From assembly GCA_027023425.1 (NCBI GenBank), contig JALVVL010000013.1, forward strand, positions 1-50,648: a stretch of DNA of 50,648 nucleotides, written 5' to 3'. The stretch comes from Anaerolineales bacterium. Lineage in GTDB: Bacteria > Chloroflexota > Anaerolineae > Anaerolineales > DRMV01. Positions 40,889-49,665 of this stretch are shown piece by piece (the stretch's first letter is position 1; the number at the start of each line of letters is the position of its first letter). Both the position numbers and the translations under genes were made by a program. The notes beneath the pieces were generated by a model. It saw nothing but the letters and a program-made list of their open reading frames with translations, was not told the origin of the DNA and searched no databases.

Positions 40889-43057
40889 ATGAGCAAACCC
40901 AAACCATCGCTCCCGCGCAGGCCGCTTGCGGCTTTGCGGCGGGTAAACCCAATAAAAGCATGGCGCGAACGGCGCTACTGCAAATTCAAAGCGGCGCTTG
41001 ATGCGCCGTTTTTGCGCGCCCGTCGGCGCACGGTCGGCGCGGGCGTGCTCCAAGGCGTGCAAATCCAGCCCGACGGCGCGGATTTAGCCTTTGCCGAAGT
41101 CGCCCTGCAAATTCGCTTTCTCGCGCCGGAAGTTTTGCGCCTGCGGTGGGAGCCGAGCGGCGAAACGCCCCCCTATGCCTTCGCAAGCGAAACCCTGCCT
41201 TGGGAAACGCCCGACGTTGCCGCTATAGAAGCGCAAGGCGTGTGGAAACTCCGCACGCACGCCCTCATTGTGGAAATTTCGCCCGAAGGCATTGCCTACC
41301 GCTCGCCCGATGGCAAAGTTGTGCGGCGTGAGGGCTGGGCTTTGCGGCAGGGCGATGGCTGGCGGCACACAGTTTGGCTGCCGCCGAGCGCGACGGTGCA
41401 AGGCTTGGGCGCACAAGCCACGGCGGCAAACCTGCGCGGTGGGCGCTACCTGCTCTGGAACCGCTTCCCTCGCGATTTTCTGCCCACCGGCGAGGCATCG
41501 CCGCTTGCCCTCCCCGTGATTTGGGCAATCGGCGCGGCGGGCGCACACCTCACTTTCTACAACAACCCCGCCCGCGGCGAAATCACAATCGGCGATGAAA
41601 TGAGCATTGCCTTCAGCGAAGGCGCGTTGGAATACTTTTTGATTTTCGGCGAACCCGAAGAAATCGCCCGCCGCTTTGCCGAACTCACCGGCTTCCCGCC
41701 AATGCCGCCGCGGTGGACGTTCGCGGGCGAAGGGCGGCAGATCCTGCGCGTTACGCCTGCCGTGCGTGTGGGGACGCAAAAACATCGGGAAGGGCGCGCC
41801 GCGGGCGCGTTCTGCCGCCTGCCCAACGGCGATGAGGTGGTCGCACCCACAAGCCGCGGGCTCGCGGCTTTTCCCGATTTCACCTCGCCGAGCGCGCGGG
41901 CGTGGTGGGGAGCGCTTTTGGGCAAGGAAATCGGCGACGCCGCGGGCCTCTCGCTGGATGAAAACGAACCGACCCTGCCGGTGAACTGCCCCGACCCAAC
42001 CCTGCCCTTGCCGACCGCGCATGACCTTGAAGGCTTGACCGGCGACCACCGCTTGGCGCACAACCTCTACGGGCAACAGATGGCGCGCGCCGCCCACGAA
42101 GCGCTACAACGCCTGCGCCCCCAAAACCGACCTTTCGTGCTCAGCCGCGCTGGTTGGGTTGGGCTTCAGCGGTACGCTTGGGCGCAATTTCCCCTGCCGG
42201 CGCGTCGGCAGGCAATCAAAGCCGCGGTCGGTGCGGCTTTGGGGCTCGGGCTTGCCGGAGTACCGTTTTTTGGGGCGCGCCTCCATGCCGCCGAGCGCCC
42301 ATCGCCCGAACTTTATGCCCGCTTGCTCAGCCTCGCCGCGCTCCTGCCGTTCTTTTCCGGCGCGGAAGCGGCATTGGAAAACGAATTTGCCGCCGCGGTG
42401 GAACAACACCTCACCCTACGCCGCCGCCTGCTCCCCTACTTTTACACTTTGGCTTGGGAAGCGCACACGACCGGCGTTCCGCCAATCCGCCCGCTGTGGT
42501 GGGAAGCCCCCCGCGACGCCGACCTCCGCCGCGTGGACGACGCCTTCATGTTGGGCAACGCGCTGTTGGTCGCCCCCGTGCCGGAAGATGGAGCGCGCGA
42601 GCGTTTTCTTCACCTGCCTTGGGGCGCGTGGTATGATTTTTGGAGCGGCGCGCCAATTCAAGCCGAACATGAGGCGGTCTTGGACGCTCCGCTTGACCGC
42701 ACGCCCATCCTCGCGCGCGGCGGCGCGCTCATCCCGCTGGAAGACGGCGACGCGCTCACGCTTTGGCTCGGCTACCCGACCGAGCGCCGCACCACCTCGC
42801 GCTTTTATTTTGACTCCGGCGATGGGCAAGGCGACTACCGCCTTGAAAACTGGCTCGTCCGCCGTGAACCGCCTTGGCTTGTGCTCACCCGCACGGTGGA
42901 AGGGAACTACCCATTCCCCTACAAACTGCTCAGGCTGGAACTACACGGCGCGCAAGCCGCTGAAGTTTACGCCGACGGCGCTCGCATAGCGCCCGAAGAC
43001 GGCGCATTCCCCCTCCCGCTCACAGCCGCCACCATCCGCATCCTGCCCAAACCCTAA
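40889..43057 (+). CDS. GH31-like protein, probable pseudoenzyme
   Basis: 722 residues with GH31 N-terminal beta-sandwich, barrel and C-terminal sandwich. The putative nucleophile region is changed from WNDMNEP to SLDENEP (D357 kept). The usual acid/base region (W-T/S-G-D) is WAQFPL (from W431), with no Asp. The GADIGGF-type site reads FFGARLHAAE. Between MPPRW (272-276) and FPDFT (328-332) only about 50 residues remain where family members have about 110, so the first barrel units, including the segment resembling YLDIDYMDGYRVFTWD, are missing. Such a protein probably cannot hydrolyse glycosides by the normal route. The reading frame is intact and GC-rich like its neighbours. No Shine-Dalgarno is obvious; ATG 40889 is 12 bases after the nadE stop. 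Confidence 0.88.
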   Translation: MSKPKPSLPRRPLAALRRVNPIKAWRERRYCKFKAALDAPFLRARRRTVGAGVLQGVQIQPDGADLAFAEVALQIRFLAPEVLRLRWEPSGETPPYAFASETLPWETPDVAAIEAQGVWKLRTHALIVEISPEGIAYRSPDGKVVRREGWALRQGDGWRHTVWLPPSATVQGLGAQATAANLRGGRYLLWNRFPRDFLPTGEASPLALPVIWAIGAAGAHLTFYNNPARGEITIGDEMSIAFSEGALEYFLIFGEPEEIARRFAELTGFPPMPPRWTFAGEGRQILRVTPAVRVGTQKHREGRAAGAFCRLPNGDEVVAPTSRGLAAFPDFTSPSARAWWGALLGKEIGDAAGLSLDENEPTLPVNCPDPTLPLPTAHDLEGLTGDHRLAHNLYGQQMARAAHEALQRLRPQNRPFVLSRAGWVGLQRYAWAQFPLPARRQAIKAAVGAALGLGLAGVPFFGARLHAAERPSPELYARLLSLAALLPFFSGAEAALENEFAAAVEQHLTLRRRLLPYFYTLAWEAHTTGVPPIRPLWWEAPRDADLRRVDDAFMLGNALLVAPVPEDGARERFLHLPWGAWYDFWSGAPIQAEHEAVLDAPLDRTPILARGGALIPLEDGDALTLWLGYPTERRTTSRFYFDSGDGQGDYRLENWLVRREPPWLVLTRTVEGNYPFPYKLLRLELHGAQAAEVYADGARIAPEDGAFPLPLTAATIRILPKP

Positions 43058-43105
43058 TTCCTCATTCCTTGACCTCATTCCTAATTCCTAATTCCTAATT
43101 CCCAC
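43058..43105. repeat. TTCCTAATTCC short tandem repeat
   Basis: Degenerate CTAATTCCTCATTCCTTGAC and CTAATTCCTAATTCC units directly before the GH13 start. It is the complement of the GGAATTAG type at 17555. Confidence 0.8.
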
Positions 43106-43110
43106 CCCCC

Positions 43111-46068
43111 ATGCCCCCCGAACTCCTCCTCCACCGCCGCTGGTTAGACGGCTTGCCGAAAGCCGAAACCACCCCCGAAGGCGCGACCGCGACCGATTTT
43201 GCCGCGGCGCGTGCGCTTGCCGCGCGCCTCGGCGACGCGGCGTTGGCGCCCGAAATCCACGCGCTGGCATTGCTGGAAGGCGCGTTTCGCACGCTCCTGC
43301 GGCGGTACGAAGCCGCGCACCCCGAAGTTTTCCCCGAATTTGCCGAGAGCGTGCGCCAAAAAATGGGCGACCGCGCGGATGAGTTGACCGCGCGCCTCCG
43401 CTCCGCCCTGCCGCAGACGCCCGCCTCCGAAGAAAACCTGCTCTTGCTCGCCGCAATTGCCGAAAACCCTGCCGCGCGTCCCCTGCTTCCGCTTTTGCCG
43501 ATTGCCGACCTCAGCGATGAGTTGAAGGAATTTTCCGCGGTTGCGGACGAATTTTTTGCCAACAAGCCCCCCCTTCCACCGGAAAATTTGCCCGTGCCCG
43601 AAGCCCTGCGCGCACCCGCCCGCCGCGCGCCGCACAGCCTGCGCGCGCAGTTGGAATACATCCTCCGCGCTTGGGGCGAATTTTTGGGCGACTGGCTCGC
43701 GCCGCTTTTGCGCGGCATGGACTTTTTCCGCGAAACCGAAATCCGCGCCGCCGCGCCCCCTCCCCCTTCGGAGCACGACTTCGCCGCCGTGCCCTACGAA
43801 GCCGAAGCCCCCGAAGCCTATTCCCCCGACCGCGATTGGATGCCCCAACTCGTGCTCATTGCCAAGCACACCTACGTTTGGCTGAGCCAACTTTCGGCGC
43901 GGTTCGGTTGCCCCATCCACCGGCTTGACCAAATTCCCGATGAAGCGCTTGCCGAACTCGCCGAACTGGGCATAACCGGCTTGTGGCTGATTGGGGTTTG
44001 GGAGCGGAGTCGCGCTTCGCAACGCATAAAGCAGATGATGGGCGACCCCGACGCGCTGGCTTCGGCTTATTCGGTTTACGAATACCGCGTTGCCGATGAC
44101 CTCGGCGGCGAGGAGGCGCTTGAAAGCCTCCGCGCTCGCGCTGCCCGCTTCGGCATCCGCCTCGGAGCCGACATGGTGCCCAACCACATGGGCATTGATT
44201 CACCTTGGGTGATTTACCACCCCGATTGGTTCATCCAAGTCCCCCGCCCGCCGTTCCCTTACCGCTACACCGGCCCTAACCTTTCGTGGCATCCCGCCGT
44301 GGAAATCCGCATTGAAGACGGCTACTACGACCACAGCGACGCGGCGGTTGTGTTTGAAATGCGCGACCACCGCGACGGGCGCACGCGCTACATCTACCAC
44401 GGCAACGATGGCACTTCAATCCCGTGGAACGACACGGCGCAACTCAACCACCTGCTGCCCGAGGTGCGCGAGGCGCTCATCCGCACAATTTTGGATGTGG
44501 CGCGCCGTTTCCCCATCATCCGCTTTGACGCGGCGATGACGCTGACGCAAAAGCACTACCAGCGGCTTTGGTTCCCCGCCCCGGGCGAAGGCGGCGCAAT
44601 CCCCTCACGCACCGAGCACGGAATGAGCCGCGCCGAGTTCTTGCGGCACATGCCGCGCGAATTTTGGCGCGAGGTCGTGGAACGGGTCGCCGCCGAAGCC
44701 CCCGACACCCTCCTGCTCGCCGAGGCTTTTTGGCTGTTGGAGGGCTACTTCGTCCGCACTTTGGGGATGCACCGCGTCTACAACAGCGCCTTTATGCACA
44801 TGCTCCGCGACGAGAAAAACGCCGCTTACCACAAACTGCTTGAAGAAACGCTGACCTTTGACCCGCGCATCCTCCAGCGGTATGTGAATTTCATGAGCAC
44901 GCCCGACGAAAAACCCGCGGTTGTCCAATTTGGAAAGGGCGACAAGTATTTCGGCGTTGCAACGCTGATGGCTACGCTCCCCGGCCTGCCGATGTTTGGG
45001 CATGGGCAAATTGAGGGGCTGGCGGAGCGCTACGGGCACGAATTCCGTGCGCCGCGCACCGATGAGCGCCGCGACGAAGGCTTTTTTGCCGAGCACCGCC
45101 GTCGCCTCGCCCCCCTTTTGCGCCGCCGCGCCCTCTTCGCTGAAGTGCACAATTTCCGCCTTTACCCTTTCCAAACCGCCACGGGCGAGAACCCCGATGT
45201 ATTCGCCTTCAGCAACCGCCGCGGCGAGGAGCGCGCCCTCATCGTTTACCACAACCGCTATGCCGAAACCGAGGGACAAATTCGGCTCAGCGCGCCTTTC
45301 ATCGTGCCGGAAGAGGAAGGTCGCCCTGCCCACCGTGAGGCATTGGCGGACGCTTTTGGAATCCCAAATTCGCCCGACCTTTTTGTGCGCTTTCGGGAGT
45401 TGAACAGCGGGCTTTGGCATTTGAAGGCGGCGCGCGAACTGCACGAAAACGGCTTGAGCCTGCGCCTGCACGCTTACCAGACGCTGGTTTTTGTGGATTG
45501 GGCAATTTTGCCCGACCCCGAAGGCATCTGGCGCAAGGTGTATGAGCACCTGCGCGGCGCGCCCACTCCCGATTTGGACGGGTTGTCCCGTCGGCTTTCG
45601 CCCGATGTGGAAACGGCGGCGCTTCAGTTCGCAGAGGCGGTTGAGCGCGCCTTTGGCTTGTGTACCCCGCTGGCAGAGCACCCCGACGTCGCGGCGGTGG
45701 AAGAAGCCTTGCGCCTTGCCGAGCCGTTGCTCGCCCTCGCCGAGGATACGGAGGAGGCGCGCCGCAATCTCGCCGCCGCGCTGGCAGAGTTGAGCGAGTT
45801 CGCGGCATGGCTTTGGGAAGCGCCGCAGGGCAAATCCAAAGCCAAAAAGGCCGAGCAGGCAGAGCGCAGAGCGGCAAGGCAGCGGCTGTGCGCCAAAACC
45901 AAGGGCGAAAATGCCCGCGTGCGCGAAAGGGAAACCTTAGCGTGCGCGATCTTCCCGCATTTACCGGCAGAAGCCCGCGCCGCCATCGCCTCCGCGTGGG
46001 GCATTGAAGCCGAGCCACAGTGCGAGGCGCAGAGAGACAAAAAGGGAACCACAGATTACACAGATTAG
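43111..46068 (+). CDS. GH13 alpha-amylase-family protein
   Basis: 985 residues. A long helical N-terminal part (1-240) precedes the barrel. Conserved regions are present: I DMVPNH (354-359), II IRFDAAMTL with nucleophile D473, III LLLAEAFW with E538, and a region IV-like NFMSTPDE with D599. LPGLPMFGHGQIEG follows. The enzyme should act on alpha-glucans, by hydrolysis or transfer. The start has no Shine-Dalgarno and follows a tandem repeat, so the start is uncertain. The last roughly 15 residues (to GTTDYTD) and the stop are encoded by the mosaic repeat sequence, so the native end was probably different. It follows the GH31-like gene. Confidence 0.92.
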   Translation: MPPELLLHRRWLDGLPKAETTPEGATATDFAAARALAARLGDAALAPEIHALALLEGAFRTLLRRYEAAHPEVFPEFAESVRQKMGDRADELTARLRSALPQTPASEENLLLLAAIAENPAARPLLPLLPIADLSDELKEFSAVADEFFANKPPLPPENLPVPEALRAPARRAPHSLRAQLEYILRAWGEFLGDWLAPLLRGMDFFRETEIRAAAPPPPSEHDFAAVPYEAEAPEAYSPDRDWMPQLVLIAKHTYVWLSQLSARFGCPIHRLDQIPDEALAELAELGITGLWLIGVWERSRASQRIKQMMGDPDALASAYSVYEYRVADDLGGEEALESLRARAARFGIRLGADMVPNHMGIDSPWVIYHPDWFIQVPRPPFPYRYTGPNLSWHPAVEIRIEDGYYDHSDAAVVFEMRDHRDGRTRYIYHGNDGTSIPWNDTAQLNHLLPEVREALIRTILDVARRFPIIRFDAAMTLTQKHYQRLWFPAPGEGGAIPSRTEHGMSRAEFLRHMPREFWREVVERVAAEAPDTLLLAEAFWLLEGYFVRTLGMHRVYNSAFMHMLRDEKNAAYHKLLEETLTFDPRILQRYVNFMSTPDEKPAVVQFGKGDKYFGVATLMATLPGLPMFGHGQIEGLAERYGHEFRAPRTDERRDEGFFAEHRRRLAPLLRRRALFAEVHNFRLYPFQTATGENPDVFAFSNRRGEERALIVYHNRYAETEGQIRLSAPFIVPEEEGRPAHREALADAFGIPNSPDLFVRFRELNSGLWHLKAARELHENGLSLRLHAYQTLVFVDWAILPDPEGIWRKVYEHLRGAPTPDLDGLSRRLSPDVETAALQFAEAVERAFGLCTPLAEHPDVAAVEEALRLAEPLLALAEDTEEARRNLAAALAELSEFAAWLWEAPQGKSKAKKAEQAERRAARQRLCAKTKGENARVRERETLACAIFPHLPAEARAAIASAWGIEAEPQCEAQRDKKGTTDYTD

Positions 46069-46665
46069 CACAGAGGTTGACGCCAAGGACGCCAAGAAAG
46101 TAACGCAGAGACGCAGAGGGCGCAGAGAAAAAACCACAGATTACACAGATTAGCACAGATTTTTTTTTCTGCGCAATCTGCGAAATCTGCGGTTTCAAAA
46201 AATCAATCGGTGTAAATCTGTGCCAATCGGTGGATGGTAACGCCAAGGACGCCAAGAACACAAAGGACGCCAAGGTTAACGCAGAGGCGCAGAGAAAGCA
46301 AAGAACGCAAAGAGAAGTTTTTTTCCGTGTTTTCCCGCTCCACCTACGACGCAACAACCCAACGACTCAACGCCTCAATCCCTCAGTACCTCAATCCCTC
46401 AATCCCTCTCTCTGTGTTCTCTGTAAATTTCTGTGTCCTCTGTGGTTTCCTTCCTCAATCGGTGTGAATCTGTGCCAATCGGTGGATGGTAACGCCAAGG
46501 ACGCCAAGAACACAAAGGACGCCAAGGGTAACGCAGAGGCGCAGAGAAAGCAAAGAACGCAAAGAGAAGTTTTTCTGTGTTCTCTGTAATTTTCTGTGTC
46601 CTCTGTGGTTTTCTCCTTTCAATCGGTGTGAATCTGTGTCAATCGGTGGATGAGAACCACAGATT
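46030..46665. repeat. Mosaic extragenic repeat cluster F (+ orientation), largest copy
   Basis: About 630 bp. It starts inside the GH13 3' end and runs CGCAGAG, CACAGATTACACAGATTAGC, ACGCCAAGG units, TTTTTTTCTGCG, then the CAATCGGTGTAAATCTGTG module with GTGGATGG. A roughly 120-bp block (46202-46322) is repeated nearly identically at 46457-46578. A tandem of CCTCAATCCCTC units lies between (46350-46415). No gene is seen up to 46748. Confidence 0.9.
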
Positions 46666-46671
46666 ACGCCC

Positions 46672-46735
46672 CAACGACCTAACGACCCTACGACCTAACA
46701 ACCTAACGACCTAACGATCCAACGACCTAACGCCT
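46672..46735. repeat. ACGACCTA short tandem repeat
   Basis: Degenerate 8-9-base units (ACGACCTAACGACC type) end 14 bases before the aroA start. No ribosome-binding site is seen between the repeat and the ATG. Confidence 0.8.
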
Positions 46736-46748
46736 TCACAATCAAACC

Positions 46749-48083
46749 ATGCCAAACTCCCTAACAATTTACCCCGCCTCACGCCCTCTTAGGGGCGAAA
46801 TAGCCCTACAGGGCGATAAATCACTTTCGCACCGCGCCGCGCTGTTCGCCACACTTGCCGAAGGCGAAAGCAGGATCGCAAATTTTTTGATCGCCGGCGT
46901 TACCGAGCCAATGCTGAACGCCTGCCAAACGCTGGGAATTGACTGCTCCCTTGAGGGCCACACCCTGCGCGTGCTCGGGCGCGGCCTGCCTCAAAGCGGC
47001 GGCTGGGCCCAGCCCGGCGAACCCATCCGCCTCCACTGCGGCCATTCGGCGACCACAATGCGCCTGCTGGCAGGCTTTTTGGCCGCACTCGGCATCCCCG
47101 CGGTGCTGGACGGCTCGGAGGGGTTGCGTCGCCGACCGATGCGGCGCATCACCGAGCCGCTTAAACGCATGGGCGCACCGATTGAAGACACAAACGGCCG
47201 CGCCCCTCTCACACTTCACCGCCGAACAGCCCCCCTCCACGGCATTTTCTGGAAAATGCCCGTCGCCTCCGCGCAAGTCAAAACCGCCATCCTGCTCGCC
47301 GCGCTGGCCGCCGATTCGCCCACCACTATCACCGAGCCCGCCCCTTCCCGCGACCACACCGAGCGCCTCTTCGCCGCTTGGGGATTGCCGATTTCACGCC
47401 CTCGCCCCCTCACCGTCCGCCTTCAGCCGCCCATTCCGCCCAAATTGCCGCCGCTGCGCCTCACCTTGCCGGGAGATATTTCCGCCGCGGCGTTCCTGCT
47501 CACCGCCGCGATGATAGTGCCCGGCTCCAAAGTCACCTTGCGGAATGTGCTACTCAACCCATCCCGCACCGGATTTTTGGACGCAGCGCGCTTCATGGGC
47601 GCAAACCTCACCATCACCCCACGCGGCACAGCCTACGGCGAACCCTATGGCGACATAACGGCGCACTATTCCCCAGCGCTGCAGGCGATGAGCATAAGCG
47701 GCGAAATGGTGGTGCGGATGGTGGATGAATTTCCGGCTTTTGCGGTGTTGGCCGCAGCGGCGCATGGCGAAACCGTGGTGCGCGACGCCGCCGAACTGCG
47801 CCACAAAGAATCCGACCGCATCACTTCCATCGTGAAATCGCTCAATGCGCTGGAAATTGACGCGGCCGAAACGTCGGACGGCTTCCGCATCCGCGGCGGC
47901 GCTGGCTGGCGAGGCGCGGTCATCCCCGCGCATGGCGACCATCGGATTGCGATGGCGTTTGCCGTAGCAGGCTTGGCGGCGCAATCGCCCGTGCGGATTG
48001 AGGGCGCGGAGATAATCGCCCAGTCGTTCCCGAATTTTGCCGACGCCCTCCGCAGGCTCGGCGCAGAGGTTTGGGAAGGATGA
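46749..48083 (+). CDS. aroA: 3-phosphoshikimate 1-carboxyvinyltransferase (EPSP synthase)
   Basis: 444 residues. It joins phosphoenolpyruvate and shikimate 3-phosphate in the shikimate pathway. GDKSLSHRA has the conserved lysine K24, RLLAGFLAALG and RRPMRRITEPLKRMGAP follow, and the C-terminal half has GDISAAAFLLTAAMI, RHKESDRI and GDHRIAMAFAVAGL. At the glyphosate-contact loop the protein reads GHSATTMRL: A101 in place of the E. coli Gly96 and L106 in place of Pro101, the pairing found in class II (CP4-like) enzymes. The aroE start overlaps the stop (ATGA). No Shine-Dalgarno is present. Confidence 0.97.
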   Translation: MPNSLTIYPASRPLRGEIALQGDKSLSHRAALFATLAEGESRIANFLIAGVTEPMLNACQTLGIDCSLEGHTLRVLGRGLPQSGGWAQPGEPIRLHCGHSATTMRLLAGFLAALGIPAVLDGSEGLRRRPMRRITEPLKRMGAPIEDTNGRAPLTLHRRTAPLHGIFWKMPVASAQVKTAILLAALAADSPTTITEPAPSRDHTERLFAAWGLPISRPRPLTVRLQPPIPPKLPPLRLTLPGDISAAAFLLTAAMIVPGSKVTLRNVLLNPSRTGFLDAARFMGANLTITPRGTAYGEPYGDITAHYSPALQAMSISGEMVVRMVDEFPAFAVLAAAAHGETVVRDAAELRHKESDRITSIVKSLNALEIDAAETSDGFRIRGGAGWRGAVIPAHGDHRIAMAFAVAGLAAQSPVRIEGAEIIAQSFPNFADALRRLGAEVWEG

Positions 48084-48904
48084 TCTATCGGCTTGGGCTG
48101 GTGGGCTACCCGCTGGAGCACAGCCGCTCACCGGAACTGCACCACGGCTTTTTGCGCGCCTGCGGGTTGGATGGCGAATATCGGCTTTACCCTGTGCCGC
48201 CGAATGACGAAAACGGCCTGCGCCGCCTGCTCAATTCTCTCCGCGGGGGCGAAATTCACGGATTGAATGTGACCATTCCCCACAAAGAACGCGCTGCCAA
48301 ACTTGCCGACCGCCTTACCCCTGCGGCAAAGGCCATCGGCGCGGTCAACACGCTTTGGGCTGAAAACGGCGTGCTTTGGGGCGATAACACCGACGCCCCG
48401 GGCTTTTGGGAAGACCTGAGCGAGAAATGGCCCGCGGCCGTGCGCGGCGGCTTGGCGTTAGTTCTGGGCGCTGGCGGGGCGGCGCGGGCAGTGGTGTATG
48501 CCCTTGCCGCGCACGGATGGCGGGTGTGGGTGGCGGCGCGGCGGCGTGAGCAGGCAGAGGGGCTGTGTGCGCGCCGCGGGTGCGCGGTGGTGGAATGGGG
48601 TGAGCGCGCGGCCGCCGCGGCTTCCGCCAACTTAGTGGTGAACGCCACGCCCGTGGGGATGCACCCCAAGGTTGAAGAATCACCCTTGCCCGCCGAAACG
48701 CGCTGGAACGCGGCAACCGCCGTGTACGATTTGGTTTACAACCCGCCGGTCACAGCGCTTGTGGCCGCGGCTCGGGAGGCCGGCGCGCCCGCATTCACCG
48801 GCTTTGGAATGCTGGTGCGGCAGGCGCGGCTTGCCTTTACCCGTTGGACGGGGTGCAAAATGCTTGAGGCGGCTTTGCCGGCCGAAATCTCTGGTTCAGA
48901 ATGA
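48080..48904 (+). CDS. aroE: Shikimate dehydrogenase
   Basis: 274 residues. It reduces 3-dehydroshikimate to shikimate with NADPH. Family marks: GYPLEHSRSPELHH with S15 and S17, GLNVTIPHKE with catalytic K69, AVNTLW with N90, NTDAPGF with D105, an NADP-binding LVLGAGGAARAVVYAL, and C-terminal FTGFGMLVRQ. The ATG overlaps the aroA stop by 4 bases, with GGGAAGG a few bases upstream, so aroA and aroE are coupled. Confidence 0.96.
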   Translation: MIYRLGLVGYPLEHSRSPELHHGFLRACGLDGEYRLYPVPPNDENGLRRLLNSLRGGEIHGLNVTIPHKERAAKLADRLTPAAKAIGAVNTLWAENGVLWGDNTDAPGFWEDLSEKWPAAVRGGLALVLGAGGAARAVVYALAAHGWRVWVAARRREQAEGLCARRGCAVVEWGERAAAAASANLVVNATPVGMHPKVEESPLPAETRWNAATAVYDLVYNPPVTALVAAAREAGAPAFTGFGMLVRQARLAFTRWTGCKMLEAALPAEISGSE

Positions 48905-48923
48905 GCAATTTCCGTAAAAACCC

Positions 48924-48952
48924 TTGACAAAACAACACGCAAGCGTTATATT
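48924..48952 (+). promoter_or_regulatory. Promoter of the ArsR-type regulator gene
   Basis: A near-consensus promoter: TTGACA (48924-48929), 17 bases, TATATT (48947-48952). The -10 box lies inside a palindromic operator-like sequence, so repression by the encoded regulator would block RNA polymerase. Confidence 0.85.
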
Positions 48953-48970
48953 GCGTATGCGTGATATAAC
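48945..48970. promoter_or_regulatory. Likely ArsR operator palindrome
   Basis: Arms GTTATAT (48945-48951) and ATATAAC (48964-48970) are perfect reverse complements around 12 bases, with partial symmetry inside. It overlaps the -10 box of the regulator's own promoter, the usual place for an autorepressor. Confidence 0.7.
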
Positions 48971-48983
48971 CGAGAGGTGATGT

Positions 48984-49334
48984 ATGCCGCCGCACAATTG
49001 GAGCGAAGAAGAAGCCAAGATGGCGCTAATAGCGCAAGCCTTGGGGCATCCGATGAGGATACAAATCCTGAGAGCCTTGGGCGAAGAAGGGGCGTTTGTA
49101 TCGGACCTTGTAGAGGCGCTAAACCGCCCGCAGCCGCATGTATCGGGGCACTTAGCGGTGCTGCGCGAGAGCGGGCTGGTAGTTACCGAAAGGAAAGGGA
49201 CATACATTCGCTACCGCTTAGCGCCGCGGGTTTCAGAAATGCTGAAGATTCTGGCCGAAATAGCGGCCGTGGCCGCTCCAAGCCTGCCCAACGGCAAACG
49301 CCGATGGCGAGGTGGTTGGAAACGCAGGCGGTGA
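48984..49334 (+). CDS. ArsR-family transcriptional regulator
   Basis: 116 residues with the ArsR winged-helix core: LGHPMRIQILRALGEEGAFV, VSDLVEALNRPQPHVSGHLA (recognition helix) and LRESGLVVTERKGTYIRYRL (wing). It has no Cys, so the classic Cys-metal site is absent; another ligand or no ligand is likely. The C-terminus is Arg/Trp-rich. GAGAGGTGAT lies just before ATG 48984, and the promoter with its operator is upstream. The next gene, 37 bases on, is probably in the same transcript and under its control. Confidence 0.92.
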   Translation: MPPHNWSEEEAKMALIAQALGHPMRIQILRALGEEGAFVSDLVEALNRPQPHVSGHLAVLRESGLVVTERKGTYIRYRLAPRVSEMLKILAEIAAVAAPSLPNGKRRWRGGWKRRR

Positions 49335-49371
49335 ACATCACCTCACCATTCCACATAAAAGGAGGTGCAAA

Positions 49372-49647
49372 ATGTTCGGTTACGGAAAAGGTAGAGGATG
49401 GGGGCGCGGCGGCCGCCGGCGCGGCTTTGGCCGCATGGCCGGAGGCTGGAACGCATGGGAAGCCCCCGCCGAGCCCACTGCGCCTTTCGGATACGGGTTT
49501 GGACTTGGCTTCCGCTGGCAAGCAGAGGCACAGGCCCTGCCGCCGGAAGAGCGCAAATCCTACCTTGAGGCTTTCAAAGCCCACCTTGAAGCCCGCCTTG
49601 AGGAAGTGAACAAAGCGCTGGAAGCGCTGTCTTCCGAAAAGGAGTAA
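49372..49647 (+). CDS. Small Gly/Arg-rich protein with helical C-terminus
   Basis: 91 residues. Residues 1-25 are GYGKGRGWGRGGRRRGFG-like, followed by a Pro/Ala/Gly section and, from about 56, a helix with coiled-coil character (PPEERKSYLEAFKAHLEARL then EEVNKALEAL). It resembles DUF5320-type small proteins often found beside regulators, but I cannot confirm the family. ATG 49372 has a strong AAAAGGAGGTG 4 bases upstream. It lies after the ArsR gene and is followed by a strong terminator, completing a two-gene unit. Function unknown; Gly/Arg-rich tails often bind nucleic acid. Confidence 0.85.
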   Translation: MFGYGKGRGWGRGGRRRGFGRMAGGWNAWEAPAEPTAPFGYGFGLGFRWQAEAQALPPEERKSYLEAFKAHLEARLEEVNKALEALSSEKE

Positions 49648-49665
49648 GGGCGTCTTACCGAATGG

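Noticed and set aside
46069-46748. Possible CRISPR array
   Set aside because: Units vary in length and sequence, there are no unique equal-length spacers, and no cas genes are near.
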